From positions 29,951,322-30,015,321 of the forward strand of contig NC_134101.1 of assembly GCF_000715075.1 (NCBI RefSeq): a DNA stretch of 64,000 bases. Reading direction: 5' to 3'. Position 1 is the first letter of the stretch, and each line of letters starts with the position of its first letter. This DNA comes from Nicotiana tabacum. Lineage: Eukaryota > Streptophyta > Magnoliopsida > Solanales > Solanaceae. Below the pieces are notes generated by a model, which made no database searches, was not told where the DNA came from, and worked only from the letters and a program-made list of their open reading frames with translations. Shown in pieces: positions 35,433 through 47,345 of the stretch. The translations under genes were made by a program, and so were the position numbers.

Positions 35433-37559
35433 GTTCGTGCAACCCCATCCTCTAATATAGACTTTTAATAAGTCTGTTGCGGCGTGCAACCCGATCCTCC
35501 AATATAGACTTTTAATAAGTCTGTTGCAGCGTGCAACCCGATCCTCCAATATATTCATTTACCAATTCTTATAGAAGGAATTTCCCCAATAAATGCAATA
35601 ATTAATATGAAATTATAAGACAACAAGCATACAATAATTACGATTTATTCATGAAACAGACAATGTCAAATAGCAAATTATCATAGAAATCAGGGAGAAA
35701 ATAGGCAGTTTAGTATTTAATATGCTAAATGTCAAATAACAATTAAGACACATAATTCAAGTAGCATGTAACAATTAATTCTGGAATTCAAGAATTAATA
35801 TTTTGCAAAGAATAGGAGATAAACAATTATTATAATAATTAATTTATGATTTTTCAAGTAATTATGCAAACAACTAATTTGACGACGTTTAGACACTCGT
35901 CACCTCGCATATACTTCGTTCACATGCATTTCACATAACAAATAATTTAAGGGTTCTATTCCCTCAAGTCAAGGTTAACTACGACACTTATCTCGCTTTG
36001 TAAATTTCAATCAATTACTCAACCACAGTTTTTCCTTTTAAGTTTGCCTCTGAAATCTTCAAATCTATTCACAAACAATTCGATATATTCAATACGAATC
36101 ATAGGAATTAATTTCATATGAATATACAAATTTTCTGGAATAAAATCCGAAATTCATTAAAATATTCGGCAGTGGGACCCACGTCTCAAATCCTGAAAAA
36201 ACTCACGAAATCCGAACACCCATTCCGATACGAGTTCAACCATATAAAATTTGTCCAATTGCAATATCAAATGGACCTTCAAATCTTAATTCTTTTCGTT
36301 TTTGGGAAGTTTTACAAAAAATCCAATTTCTTCCATCTAAATCCGAAATAAATGATGAATATAGGCTTAGATTTATGAAATACAATCACTATATGATAAA
36401 GAACACTTACCCAGTTCGAAATCATGAAAAACTCCTTTGAAATCGCCCCTAAGCCGAGTTATAATTGAGGGTTTGTGAAAAATGGGAAAAATCCCGTTTT
36501 GATTCTGTTTTAAGTCACAAGGGTCAGTCCTTCTTCGCGTTCGCGTTCGCGATGAGTAGCAGCACGTGGCTTTCGCGTTCGTGAGTCCTCTTACGTGTTC
36601 GTGAAGGCTTTTTCCCCTTTGGACTTCGCGTTCGCGTGCCAGTGCTCGTGTTCGCGTATAAGGACAACTGACCCCTCCCTCAAGCCTCTAAAGCTTCGCG
36701 TTCGCGTTGATCTGGTCGCGTTCGTGAAGGGTAAAGTCCCCATAGCTTCGCGTTCGCGAAGAAGAAAAATTTGGCCAGCTCAGTTTGCTGTTCGCGTTCA
36801 CGAGAGTACATTCGCGAACGCGATGAAGGAAATTCCAGAAGCCCAAAGTCTGCAGAAAACCAGATTTCCTAAGTCCGAAATCATCATGTGGCCTATCCGA
36901 AACTCACCCGAGCCCTCGGGGCTCCAAACCAAACATCCACACAAGTCCTAAAATATCATACGAACTTGCTCGCGTGATCAAATCGCCAAAATAACACCTA
37001 GAACTATGAATCAGACACCAAATCAAAGGAAGTTTTCAAGAAAACTTTAAAACTTATAGTTTTACAACCGGACGTCCAAATTACGTCAAATCAACTACGA
37101 TTCTCACCAAATTCGGCAAACAAGTCATAAATATTATAGTGGACCTATACCGGGCTCCGAAATCAAAATACAGACCCGAGGTCAATAAATCCAACATCAG
37201 TAATTTCTTAGAAATCATTCAGCTTTCAAGCTTTTAATTTTTCATCAAAATTCCATATCTCGGGGTAGGGACCTCGGAATTCGATTCCGGGCATACGCCC
37301 AAGTCCCAAATCACGATATAGACCTACCAGAATTATCAAAGCACAGATCCAAGTCCGTTTACTCAAAATGTTGACCAAAGTCAACTTAGTTGAGTTTTAA
37401 AGCTCTATTTCACATTTTAATCCATTTTTCACATAAAAACTTTCCAGAAAATTGTACGGACTGCGCACGCAAGTCGAGGAATAATAAAATGGTGTTTTCC
37501 GAGGTCTTAGAACACAGAATTACTTATTAAATTTAAAGATGACATTTTGGGTCATCACA
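35433..37559 (-). repeat. 3' LTR of element 3, truncated at its outer end
   Basis: The right end GGGTCATCACA abuts the PPT. The left part stops inside the minisatellite at about 35,433. It contains the word array at 36,532-36,823. Confidence 0.85.
36532..36823. repeat. CpG-word array in the element 3 3' LTR
   Basis: GCGTTCGCG-type words, with order and spacing the same as at 33,832-34,123. Confidence 0.9.
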
Positions 37560-39028
37560 TTCTCCACCTCTAAAACAAACGTTTGTCCTCGAACGGAGTT
37601 AGAAAAAGTACCTGAGCTGGAGAAAAGGTGTGTATATTTACTCCGCATGTCCGACTCGGACTCCCAGGTAGATGCCTCTATCGGATGACCTCTCCATTGC
37701 ACCCGAACTAAAGGATAACTCTTAGACCTCAGCTGTCGGACCTGCCGGGCTAGAATAGCCACCGGCTCCTCCTCATAAGTCAAATCTCTGTCCAATTGGA
37801 CTGAGCTGAAATCTAAAACATGGGACGGATTACCATGATATTTTCGGAGCATAGACATATGGAACACCGGATGAACCGCTGATAAACTAGGTGGTAATGC
37901 AAGCCTGTAGGATACTTCACCCATCCTTTCAAGAATTTCAAAGGGTCCGATATATCTAGGGCTCAACTTGCCCTTCTTTCCGAACCTCATTACACCTTTC
38001 ATAGGTGAAACCCGGAGCAACATTCTTTCTTCAACCATGAATGCAATATCACGAACTTTACGGTCGACATAACTCTTTTGCCTAGACTGAGCTGTGCGAA
38101 GTCGATCCTGAATAATCTTGACCTTATCCAAGGCATCCTGTACCAAATCGGTACCCAACAACCGAGCCTCTCTCGGTTCAAACCAACCAACTGGCGATCG
38201 GCATCGCCTTCCGTATAATGCCTCATATGGAGCCATTTGTATGCTCGACTGGTAGCTATTATTATAAGCTAACTCCGCAAGTGGCAAGAAATGATCCCAA
38301 GAACCTCCAAAGTCTATCACACAAGCCCGAAGCATATCTTCCAATATCTGAATAGTGCGCTCTGACTGTCCGTCTGTCTGTAGATGAAATGTTGTACTCA
38401 ACTCCACCCGCGTGCCTAACTCACGCTGTACAGCCCTCCAGAAATGTGAGGTAAACTGCGTACCTCGATCTTAAATAATAAACACGGGCACACCGTGAAG
38501 GCGAACAATGTCACGAATGTAAATTTCAGCTAACCTCTTAGAAGAATAGGTAACTGCCACTGGAATGAAATGGGCTGATTTGGTCAACCTGTCGACAATT
38601 ACCCAAACTGCGTCAAATTTTCTCTAAGTCCGTGGGAGCCCAACAACAAAATCCACAGTGATACGCTCCCACTTCCACTCAGGAATTTCTAACTTCTGAA
38701 GCAAACCACCAGGTCTCTGATGCTCGTACTTAACTTGCTGACAATTCAGACACCGAGCTACATGTGCAACTATATCCTTTTTCATACTCCTCTACCAATA
38801 ATGTTGCCGCAAATCTTGATACATTTTGGCGGTACCTGGATTAATAGAATACCTGAAACTATGTGCTTCTTCAAGAATTAATTCACGAAGCCCATCCACA
38901 TTAGGCACACAAATACGACCCTGCATTCGCAGAACCCCATCTTCCCCTACAGTAACCTGTTTGGTATCACTGTGCCACACCGTGTCCTTAAGGACAAGTA
39001 ATTGAGGATCATCATACTGCCTCTCTCT
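37520..39028 (-). pseudogene. pol: Integrase and chromodomain of element 3
   Basis: Zinc region (SINPGTAKMYQDL, then CLNCQQVKYEH near 38,760-38,730) with the same His-to-Asn state as in element 2. A stop breaks the core near 38,473 (SDRGTQF region). From 38,407 to 37,520 one clean 295-codon frame covers the second half of the core (DGQSERTIQ), the C-terminal block and the chromodomain (VRVQWRGHPIEASTWESE). It then reads through the PPT and 13 codons into the 3' LTR before TAA at 37,520-37,522. This is the best preserved integrase end in the window. Confidence 0.88.
37560..37571 (-). other. Polypurine tract of element 3
   Basis: The minus strand reads AGAGGTGGAGAA before the LTR start. It is overlapped by the pol frame. 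Confidence 0.75.
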
Positions 39029-40169
39029 GATACAAAATGGTGATATCATAGTCTTTCAAAACTCCATCCATCTTCTCTGCCTCAAATTAAGATCCATTTT
39101 TTGAACAGATACTGGAGGCTATGATGATCAGTAAATACCTCACACGCGACACCGTAGAGGTAATGCCTCCAAATCTTCAGCGCATGAACAATGGCTGCCA
39201 ATTCTAAGTCATGAACAAGATAATTCTTCTCGTGAACTTTCAACTGCCGCGACGCATATGCAATTACCTTGCCATCTTGTATTAATACTGCACAAAGCCC
39301 AATGTGAGATGTGTCACAATATACCGTATATGATCCTGAACCTATGGGTAATACCAACATTGGCGCCGTAGTCAAAGCGGTCTTGAGCTTCTGAAAGCTC
39401 AACTCACATTCGTCTGACCATCTGAACGGGACACCCTTCTGGGTTAGTCTGGTCAATGTGCTTGCTATAGATGAAAACCCTTCCACGAACTGACGATAAT
39501 AACCTGCCAGACCCAGGAAACTCCGGATTTCTATAACCGAAGTAGGTCTAGGCTAATTCTGAACAACCTCAATCTTCTTAGGATCCACCTTTATGCCTTC
39601 TGCCGATACAACATGTCCCAAAAAAGGCAACTGAGTCTAACCAAAACTCACATTTTAAAAATTTGGCATATAACTTATTATTCTTCAAGGTGTGAAGCAC
39701 ACTTCGAAGATGCTGCTCATGCTCCTCTCGACTGCTGGAGTAAATCAAGATATCATCAATGAATACAACCCTAAAAGAATCCAAATAAGGCTTGAACACC
39801 CGATTCATCAAATCCATAAATGCTGCTGGAGCATTTGTCAACCCAAATGACATCACTAGGAAATCGTAATGCCCATACCGAGTCCGAAAAGCTATCTTAG
39901 GGACATCAGATGCCCTAATCTTCAACTAATGGTAACCAGATCTCAAATCAATCTTCGAAAATACCTTGGCACCCTGAAGCTGATCAAATAAGTCATCAAT
40001 TCTTGGCAGTGGATATTTGTTTTTGATAGTGGCCTTGTTCAACTGCCGATAGTCTATACACATCCGCATCGAGCCATATTTCTTCTTTACAAATAATACT
40101 GGTGCACCCCAGGGTAAGACACTGGGTCTAATGAATCCTTGATCAAGCAAGTCTTGTAACTGCTCTTTT
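39029..40169 (-). pseudogene. pol: Reverse transcriptase and RNase H of element 3
   Basis: RT runs in one frame over 40,150-39,578 apart from one stop at 39,926-39,928: [51 protein letters not shown] and the catalytic [13 protein letters not shown] (about 39,770-39,730). A frameshift near 39,615 leads to the RNase H frame (39,486-39,082; [20 protein letters not shown] keeps the Asp). RNase H is cut near 39,029 by a 202-bp deletion relative to element 2. Confidence 0.88.
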
Positions 40170-42381
40170 AATTCTTCAACTCTAGCGGGGCCATATGGTA
40201 TAGTGGAATAGAAATAGGCTGAGTGCCCGGAGCCAAATCAATACAGAAGTCAATATCTCTATCGGGTGGCATCCTCGGCAGATCTGTAGGAAATACTTCT
40301 GAAAATTCACGAACAACTGGTACTGAGTCCATAGAAGGGACATCCGCACAGGGATCGTGAATATAAGCCAAATAGGCTAGACACCCTTTCTCTACCATAC
40401 GCCGAGCTTTCATATAAGAAATAACCCTGCTCCCAGAATGGCTAAGAGTTCCTTTCCACTCTAACCGAGGTAACCCCGGCATAGCTAAGGTCACTGTCTT
40501 GGCATGAAAGTCCAATATAGCATGATAAGGAGACATCCAATCCATACCCAAGATGACATCAAAATCTACCATATCAAGAAGTAGAAGATCCACACTAGTC
40601 TCAAGATTACCAATAGTAGCCACACACAAATGATAGACATGATCTACTACAGAGTCTCCCACCAGTGTAGATACACACACATAAGTACTCAGAGAATCAC
40701 AAGGCACAACCAAATATGAAGCAAAATAGGAGGATACATAGGAATACGTAGATCCTGGATCAAATAGAACTGAAGCATCTCTATGGCAAATTGGAATAAT
40801 ACCTGTGATCACAACATCATATGACTCGGCCTCAGGACTAGCTAGAAAAGCATAAAATTGGGGCTGGGCTCCACCACTCAGAACTGCGTCCCTGGGACGG
40901 CCTCTGACTGGTTGGCCTCCACCTCTAGTGGTCTGACCTCTACCTCTAATGGCCTGACCTCCACCTTTAATAGCCTGACCTCCACCTCTAGCTACCTGAC
41001 CCCTACCTCTAGCCGGCTGAGCAGGCGGTGAAGCAACCGGTATCGGTATGATGGCACGAGAATCTTGCCGAGATCTGTTACTTGCCAATCTAGGGCAATA
41101 CCTCCTAATGTGACCAATGTTTCCACACTTATAACACCCATCCTGAGGCCGTGGCTGCTGAAGCTGAAGCTGACCCAAATGGGTCGGATAACCGCTGTAA
41201 TAACTCTAGAGTGGTGGTGCACTGATAGGAGCTGAATGTGCACTGAATACTGGCTGTCCAGAGTAAGGCATAATAGGACCGTGACTCCCTAAAGCACCGG
41301 GAGATGCATGAAGTGCTGAATGAAACGGTCTGGGAGGATGTCCCCTACCAAAATTACCTCTGCCTCCAGACGAGGCACCACCATAACCACCGAACTGACG
41401 AGGCCTCTTTTCAGACCTCTGCCCTCTCTTCTGTGCAAGAACCATCTAGATCCTCCTTGCGACATTAGCAGCCGCCTGAAAAGAAATCTCATTTCCGGTC
41501 TCCTTGGCCATCTGAAGTCTGATAGGGTGAGTGAGTCCCTCAATAAACCTCCTCACTCTCTCTCCCTCCGTAGGTTGTAAAAGGAGAACATGACGGGCCA
41601 AATTCACAAAACGGGACTCATACTGACTAACAGTCATACTGCCCTGCTGTAGATGCTCAAATTGCTTGCGGAATTCCTCTCTCAGTGTGATAGGAAGGAA
41701 CTTCTCCAGAAATAGCTGAGAGAACTGCTCCCAGGTAAGTGCAGGCAATCCGATTGGTCGAGTCAATGTATAATCTCTCCACCACCTCTTAGAGGAACCC
41801 ATCATCTAAAATACAGTAAAATCAACCCCATTGGTCTCAACTATACCCATGTTCCGCAGCACCTCATGTCAGCATTCAAGATAATCCTGTGGGTCCTCAG
41901 AAGGTGTACCACTGAAGTGAACTGGAAAGAGCTTAGTGAACTTATCCAGTCTTAATAAGGCCTCAAAAGACATGGCGGGCCTATCACCGGCCTGTGTCAT
42001 AACAACTAGCTGAACTATCCTAACTGGCGGGGCTGCTAGAGCCTGATTCTGGGGAGCCATCTGATCCGGAGCGGGAGTAGTGGGAGTTTGTGCTCCTCCC
42101 CCAACCTGTGAGATGGCTGGTGCCACTGGAAAGGTACCATTCTGGGCCACACCCTCCATAAGACTTACCAATTGGACTAGAGCATCCTGAAGCACTGGAG
42201 TGGCTATGAATAGCTCCTCCTGAAGGTCCACCTGAGGTTCTTCAACAGGTGCAGCTGCTCGAGCTATGGACTGAGCTCTACCTCGGCCTCTAGCACGACC
42301 TCGACCTCTACCCCTGGCCATAGTTGCCAATAGGGGTTCTAGTCCCTGACCATCGGTAGAGGTATTACGTGTTCTCACCAT
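40170..42381 (-). pseudogene. gag: gag and protease of element 3
   Basis: One frame from ATG at 42,381 to about 40,170, with only stops interrupting it (near 41,868, 41,808, 41,446 and 41,207). An Arg-Gly N-terminal run is followed by the gag core (FPVHFSGTPSEDPQDYLEC; YESRFVNLARHVLLLQP), the CCHC knuckle CYKCGNIGHIRRYC (about 41,138-41,097), a GGGQ(A/T) repeat and the protease active site VLFDPGSTYSYVSSYF (about 40,778-40,731), then FDVILGMDWMSPYHAIL. A frameshift at about 40,170 separates it from RT. Gag and protease are clearly one polyprotein in this family. Confidence 0.88.
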
Positions 42382-42568
42382 CTGCGAGAGAATAAGAGTA
42401 GAATGGTTCAATCATCGATGATATAATAAAATCGCACGGCAGAATAAGAAAGAAGTGATATTGTTCCTAAACTTCATAGCCTCTGAGAGATAAGTATAGA
42501 TGTCTCCGTACCGATCCTTAAAACTCTACTAAGCTTTCTCGTGACTCGTGAGACCTATGTAACCTAGT

Positions 42569-42580
42569 GCTCTGATACCA
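42569..42580 (-). other. PBS of element 3 (tRNA-iMet)
   Basis: The minus strand reads TGGTATCAGAGC, a perfect match to the initiator Met primer site, two bases after the LTR. Confidence 0.9.
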
Positions 42581-43255
42581 ACTGTCATGACCCGAAATTC
42601 CCACCTTCGGACTGTGATGGCGCCTAACATTTCACTTGCTAGGCAAGCCACCTTCGGACCGTGATGGCGCCTAATATTTCACTTTCTAGGCAAGCCAACG
42701 TTAAAATAATTTTAACTAATTTTTAAATAATTTTTAAATTATTAATAATCCAAGAACAAATGCGGAAGCAAGTTTGAAATATAGTGAATAATCCATAAAA
42801 ATAACGGGGTCTAAATACCATCCCAGAATTGGTATCACAAGTGCACGAGCTTCTAGAATAAATACAAATAAGGTCTAAATAAAATAAAGTTATCTGGAAA
42901 TAAACACACAGCTAAAGTAAAATAGATGCGGACTCCAGAACTGCGGACGCCATGCAGTTATACCTCATGTCTCCTCTGGTAGCTAAAATCCGAGCAAGTC
43001 TACGGTACGCCGCTGGGACCAACTCCAAAATCTACACAAGAAGTGCAGAGTGTAGTATCAGTACAACCGACCCCCATGTAATGGTAAGTGCTGAGCCTAA
43101 CCTCGATGAAGTAGTGACGAGGCTAAGGCAGGTCACTTACATTACCTGTATGCAATATTAGAAACAACAACAATAATAGAAATAAACCAAGCAACTCCTT
43201 TATAATAATTGAAGCCAACTCAGCAGTCATAACCAATTATCTATTCTATCAATTC

Positions 43256-43800
43256 AGTTGCAGCGTGCAACCCGCTCTTACAATATATTAGCGTGCAACC
43301 CGCTCTCACAATATATTCATTTTTAATCAATATGGACTCTTAATAAATCTGTTGCGGCGTGCAACCCGATCCTCCAATATAAACTCTTAATAAGTCTATT
43401 GCGGCGTGCAACCCGATCCTCCAATATAGACTCTTAATAAGTCTGTTGCGGCGTGCAACCCGATCCTCCAATATAGACTCTTAATAAGTCTGTTGCGGCG
43501 TGAAACCCGATCCTCCAATAGACTTTTAATAAGTCTGTTTCGGCGTGCAATCCGATCCTCCAATATAGACTTTTAATAAGTTTGTTGCGGCGTACAACCC
43601 GATCCTCCAATATAGACTTTTAATAAGTCTGTTGCGGCGTGCAACCCGATCCTCCAATATAGACTTTTAATAAGTCTATTGCGGCGTGCAACCCGATCCT
43701 CCAATATAGACTTTTAATAAGTCTGTTGTGGCGTGCAACCCGATCCTCCAATATAGACTTTTAATAAGTCTGTTGCGGCGTGCAACCCGATCCTCCGATA
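43256..43800 (-). repeat. Hairpin minisatellite, 47-bp unit, about ten copies
   Basis: GTTGCGGCGTGCAAC recurs about every 47 bp from 43,351 to 43,785, with linkers CCGATCCTCCAATATAGACT and TTTAATAAGTCT. Two diverged copies precede it. Units are nearly identical, so the array expanded recently. Confidence 0.92.
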
Positions 43801-44794
43801 TATTCATTTACCAATTCTTATAGAAAGAATTTCTCCAATAAATTTAATAATTAATATAAAATTATAAGACAACAAGCATACAATAATTATAATTTATTCA
43901 TGAAACAGACAATATCAAATAGCAAATTATCATAGAAATCAGGGAGAAAATAGGCAGTTTAATATTTAATATGCTAAATATCAAATAACAATTAAGACAC
44001 ATAATTCAAGTAGCATGTAACAATTAATGCAGGAATTCAAGAATTAATATTTGGCAAAGAATAAAAGAGAAATAATTATTATAATAATTAATTCATAATT
44101 TAAAATAATTTATGATTTTTCAAATAATTATGCAAACAATTAATTTGACGACGTATAGACACTCATCACCTCGCCTATGCATCTTTCACATGCATTTCAC
44201 ATAACAAATAATTTAAGGGTTCTATTCCCTCAAGTCAAGATTAACCACGACACTTACCTTGCTTTGCAAATTTCAATCAATTACTCAACCACCATTTTTC
44301 CTTTTAAATTTACCTCCGAAAGCTTCAAATCTATACACAAACAATTCGATATATTCAATACGAATCATAGGAATTAATTCCATATTAATTTACAAATTTT
44401 CTGGATAAAAATTCAAAATTCATTAAAATATTCTGCAGTGGGACCCAGGTCTCAAATCCCGAAAAAACTCATGAAATCCGAACACCCGTTCCGATACGAT
44501 TTCAACCATACGATTTCAATTCCGATATCAAATGGACCTTCAAATCTTAATTTTTTTCGTTTTTGAAAAGTTTTACAAAAATTCCAATTTCTTCCATCTA
44601 AATCCGAAATAAATAATGAATATAGGCTTAGATTTATGAAATATAATTATTATATAATAAAGAATACTTACCCAGTTCGAAATCGTGAAAAAACCCTTTG
44701 AAATCGCCCCTAAGCCGAGTTATAATTGAGGGTTATTGAAAAATAGGAAAAATCCCGTTTTGGTTCTGTTTTAAGTCACAGGAGTCAGGCCTTC

Positions 44795-45100
44795 TTCGCG
44801 TTCGCGAAGGGCCAGTCGCGTTCGCGATGAGTAGCAGCCTGTGGCTTTCACGTTCGCGAGTTCTCCTACGTATTCGCGAAGGCTTTTTCCCCTTTGGCCT
44901 TCGCGTTCGCGTGCCAGTGCTCGCATTCACGTATAAGGATAGCTGACCCCTCCCCCAGGCCTCTAAAGCTTCGCGTTCGCGTTGAGCTGGTCGCGTTCGC
45001 GAAGGGTAAAGTCCCCATAGCTTCGCGTTCGCGAAGAAGAAAAATTCGGCCACCTCAGTTAGCTCTTCGCGTTCGCGAGAGTACATTCGTGAACGCGATG
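44795..45100. repeat. CpG-word array in the element 3 5' LTR
   Basis: About ten GCGTTCGCG words, including CTTCGCGTTCGCGAAG twice (near 44,795 and 45,021). Confidence 0.9.
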
Positions 45101-45833
45101 AAGGAAATACTAGAAGCCCAAAGTCTGCAGAAAATCAGATTTTCTAAGTACGAAATCATCCCGTGGCCTATCCGAAACTCACCCGAGCCCTCGGGGCTCC
45201 AAACCAAACATGTACGCAAGTCCTAAAATATTATACGAACTTGCTCGCGCGATCAAATCGCCAAAATAACACCTAGAATTACGAATCGGACACCAAATCA
45301 AAGGAAGTTTTCAAGAAAACTTTAAAACTTATATTTTTACAACCGGACGTCCGAATCACGTTAAATCAACTCCGATTCTCACCAAATTCGGAAAACAAGT
45401 CATAAATATTATAGTGGACCTATACCAGGCTTCGAAATCAAAATACAGACTCGAGGTCAATAAATCCAACATTAGTAATTTCTTAGAAATCATTAAGCTT
45501 TCAAGCTTTTAATTTTTCATCAAAATTTCATATCTCGGGCTAGTGACCTCGGAATTTGATTCTGGGCATACGCCAAAGTCTCAAATCATGATACGGACCT
45601 ACTGGAATTATCAAAGCACTGATCCGAGTCCGTTTGCTCAAAATATTGACCAAAGTCAACTTAGTCGAGTTTTAAAGCTCTATTTCACATTTTAATCTAT
45701 TTTTCACATAAAAACTTTCCGAAAAATTATACGGACTGCGCACACAAGTCGAGGAATGATAAATGATGCTTTTCGAGGTCTTAGAAAATATAATTACTTA
45801 TTAAATTTATAGATGACATTTTGGGTCATCACA

Positions 45834-45891
45834 ATACGTTTTATATTGATTAACGTGATGCACACGTGCAACGTACGTACACTGAAACTAG
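45834..45891 (+). mobile_element. Helitron 3' end (CTAG)
   Basis: After the LTR of element 3 come 58 bp ending in a GC-rich, partly palindromic stretch (CACACGTGCAACGTACGTAC) and, a few bases later, CTAG followed by T. This is the standard form of a Helitron 3' terminus. It may close the Helitron that starts at 20,300 or the one at 15,581. Confidence 0.6.
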
Positions 45892-46445
45892 TATTATATT
45901 AAAAGTGGGAAGCTCTTAAGTCAAAAGTTAAATTACTAAAATATCCCTCCTTATTTACTAAACCAACCCATTTAATTTAAATATTTAAAAACTACAAATA
46001 GATGCAAGTGACAGATGCTTACTTTTAACAGCCAAGCAAGCAACGTTTCATGCCCCTTCTTTAAAATCAAAGCCTTTCCATGCACAAGCCTCCATTTATA
46101 ATATATTTAACTATTCCTATTTTCCGTGATTTTATAAAGTCCTGTTTATATGAATAACAAGGTAGATAATTTTAAGTTATGACTATGTTATTTCTTTCCC
46201 CAAATTGATATCAACCACGAGTTGAAAATTCAATTCTAAAGGTAGTATGATTGACTTAGATTTCTAATTAATTTGGATGTGTAAACGTTATGGAGTACAT
46301 ATAATTGCGTTTGCTGCTTGTGCCCTTGAATTGTGATGGCAAACATGATTCTAAAAATGTTTTTGTTCTTGCTATAGTGATCTTCTTTTTGTTTTCAGGG
46401 AGTATTGGAACAGGAAACATATCATCGCATCTACACTTCTTTATT
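45892..46445 (+). mobile_element. Adjacent Helitron C, 5' part
   Basis: Directly after CTAG the sequence reads TATTATATTAAAAGTGGGAA, like another Helitron start. The rest is AT-rich. A splice-acceptor-like TTTTTGTTTTCAG lies at 46,387-46,399, followed by a short open stretch, possibly a captured exon. It is cut at 46,446 by element 4. Confidence 0.45.
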
Positions 46446-47195
46446 TCTCACGACCCAAAATCTCACCTGTCGTGATGGCGCCTATCTCAATACTAGGCAA
46501 GCCGACAATCTCAACAAACTCCCATATTTTTGATGTTTAAAAATAAAAATGATTAAATTCATCGGAAGAAAATTTGCAAATACATACATAAACACTCACA
46601 AACCCGGTGTCACTGAGTACATGAGCATCTAATATGAATACAAGTCTGAAAAATATGGTCTATAATAATATAAGACCAAATACAGTAAACAAGAAGATAG
46701 GAAAGGTGAGACAAGGTCTGCGAAATATGACAGCTACATCTAAATCTCCGAAAAATCAACTGTGCGAGAGAAATAACACTCTCTATGTCCGAAAATACTT
46801 GGATCTGCACACGAAGTGTAGAGTGTAATATGAGTACAACCAACTCAGTAAGTAACAATAATAACTAAGGAACTGAAGATAGTGACGAACTACACAGTTA
46901 TAGTTCATTTTCAATAATTCCAACAGAGAATAGACTTGCTTTCAAATCCAGCAGTTTAAGTCAAATCAATTTATAAAGTTCAAGTTTATGTAATCCGGAT
47001 ATAAAAATCTTTCAGAGAATTTCACAACAATGACAAATAGCAACTAAGTGCAACAACAAATGAAAAGCAAGTACAGCCTCTCAGGTCAACAATCACTCAC
47101 TGGGCTCCCAGCCCTCATCACTCACACTCAATGGGTACCCGCGCTCACTGGGAGTGTACAGACTCCGGAGGGGCTCCTATAGCCCAAGCGCTATA

Positions 47196-47345
47196 ATCCG
47201 CACGGTCAACTCACGTGCTATACTATCAATATCTGGATCCGCACGGATAACTCATATGCTGCACGGACAACTCACGTGCTATAGTATAATATTTGGATCT
47301 GCACGGACAACTCACGTGCTGCATGGACAACTCACATGCTATAAT
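47196..47345 (-). repeat. Hairpin repeats GCACGgacaactcaCGTGC in the element 4 3' LTR
   Basis: About five copies, each a 5-bp stem (GCACG/CGTGC) with a 9-base loop; some have decayed stems. They are linked by AATATCTGGATCC-like spacers. Confidence 0.85.

Larger units (their letters stand above)
35433..45833 (-). mobile_element. Element 3: second copy of the chromovirus family
   Basis: Same layout as element 2: partial 3' LTR (35,433-37,559), interior (37,560-42,582), complete 5' LTR (42,583-45,833). The interior lacks 202 bp relative to element 2 between RNase H and integrase. The right flank begins ATACG; the left LTR end is missing, so the target duplication cannot be tested. Confidence 0.9.
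42583..45833 (-). repeat. 5' LTR of element 3 (3,251 bp, complete)
   Basis: Ends TGTCATGACCCG and GGGTCATCACA on the + strand. A block of about 50 bp near its left end (CCACCTTCGGAC to TAGGCAAG) is duplicated in tandem at 42,601 and 42,650. It carries the longest hairpin array and a GCGTTCGCG-type word array. Confidence 0.9.

Noticed and set aside
33895..36951. Similar 118-codon ORFs at 33,895-34,251 and 36,595-36,951, with a shorter relative at 44,894-45,226, apparently conserved proteins
   Set aside because: They read through the CpG-word array of duplicated LTRs. Conservation is that of the repeat, and homologous LTRs lack the frame.
43351..43800. Regular 47-bp spaced repeats resembling a CRISPR array
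   Set aside because: Repeat and spacer are both the same in each unit, the setting is a plant LTR, and no cas genes exist.
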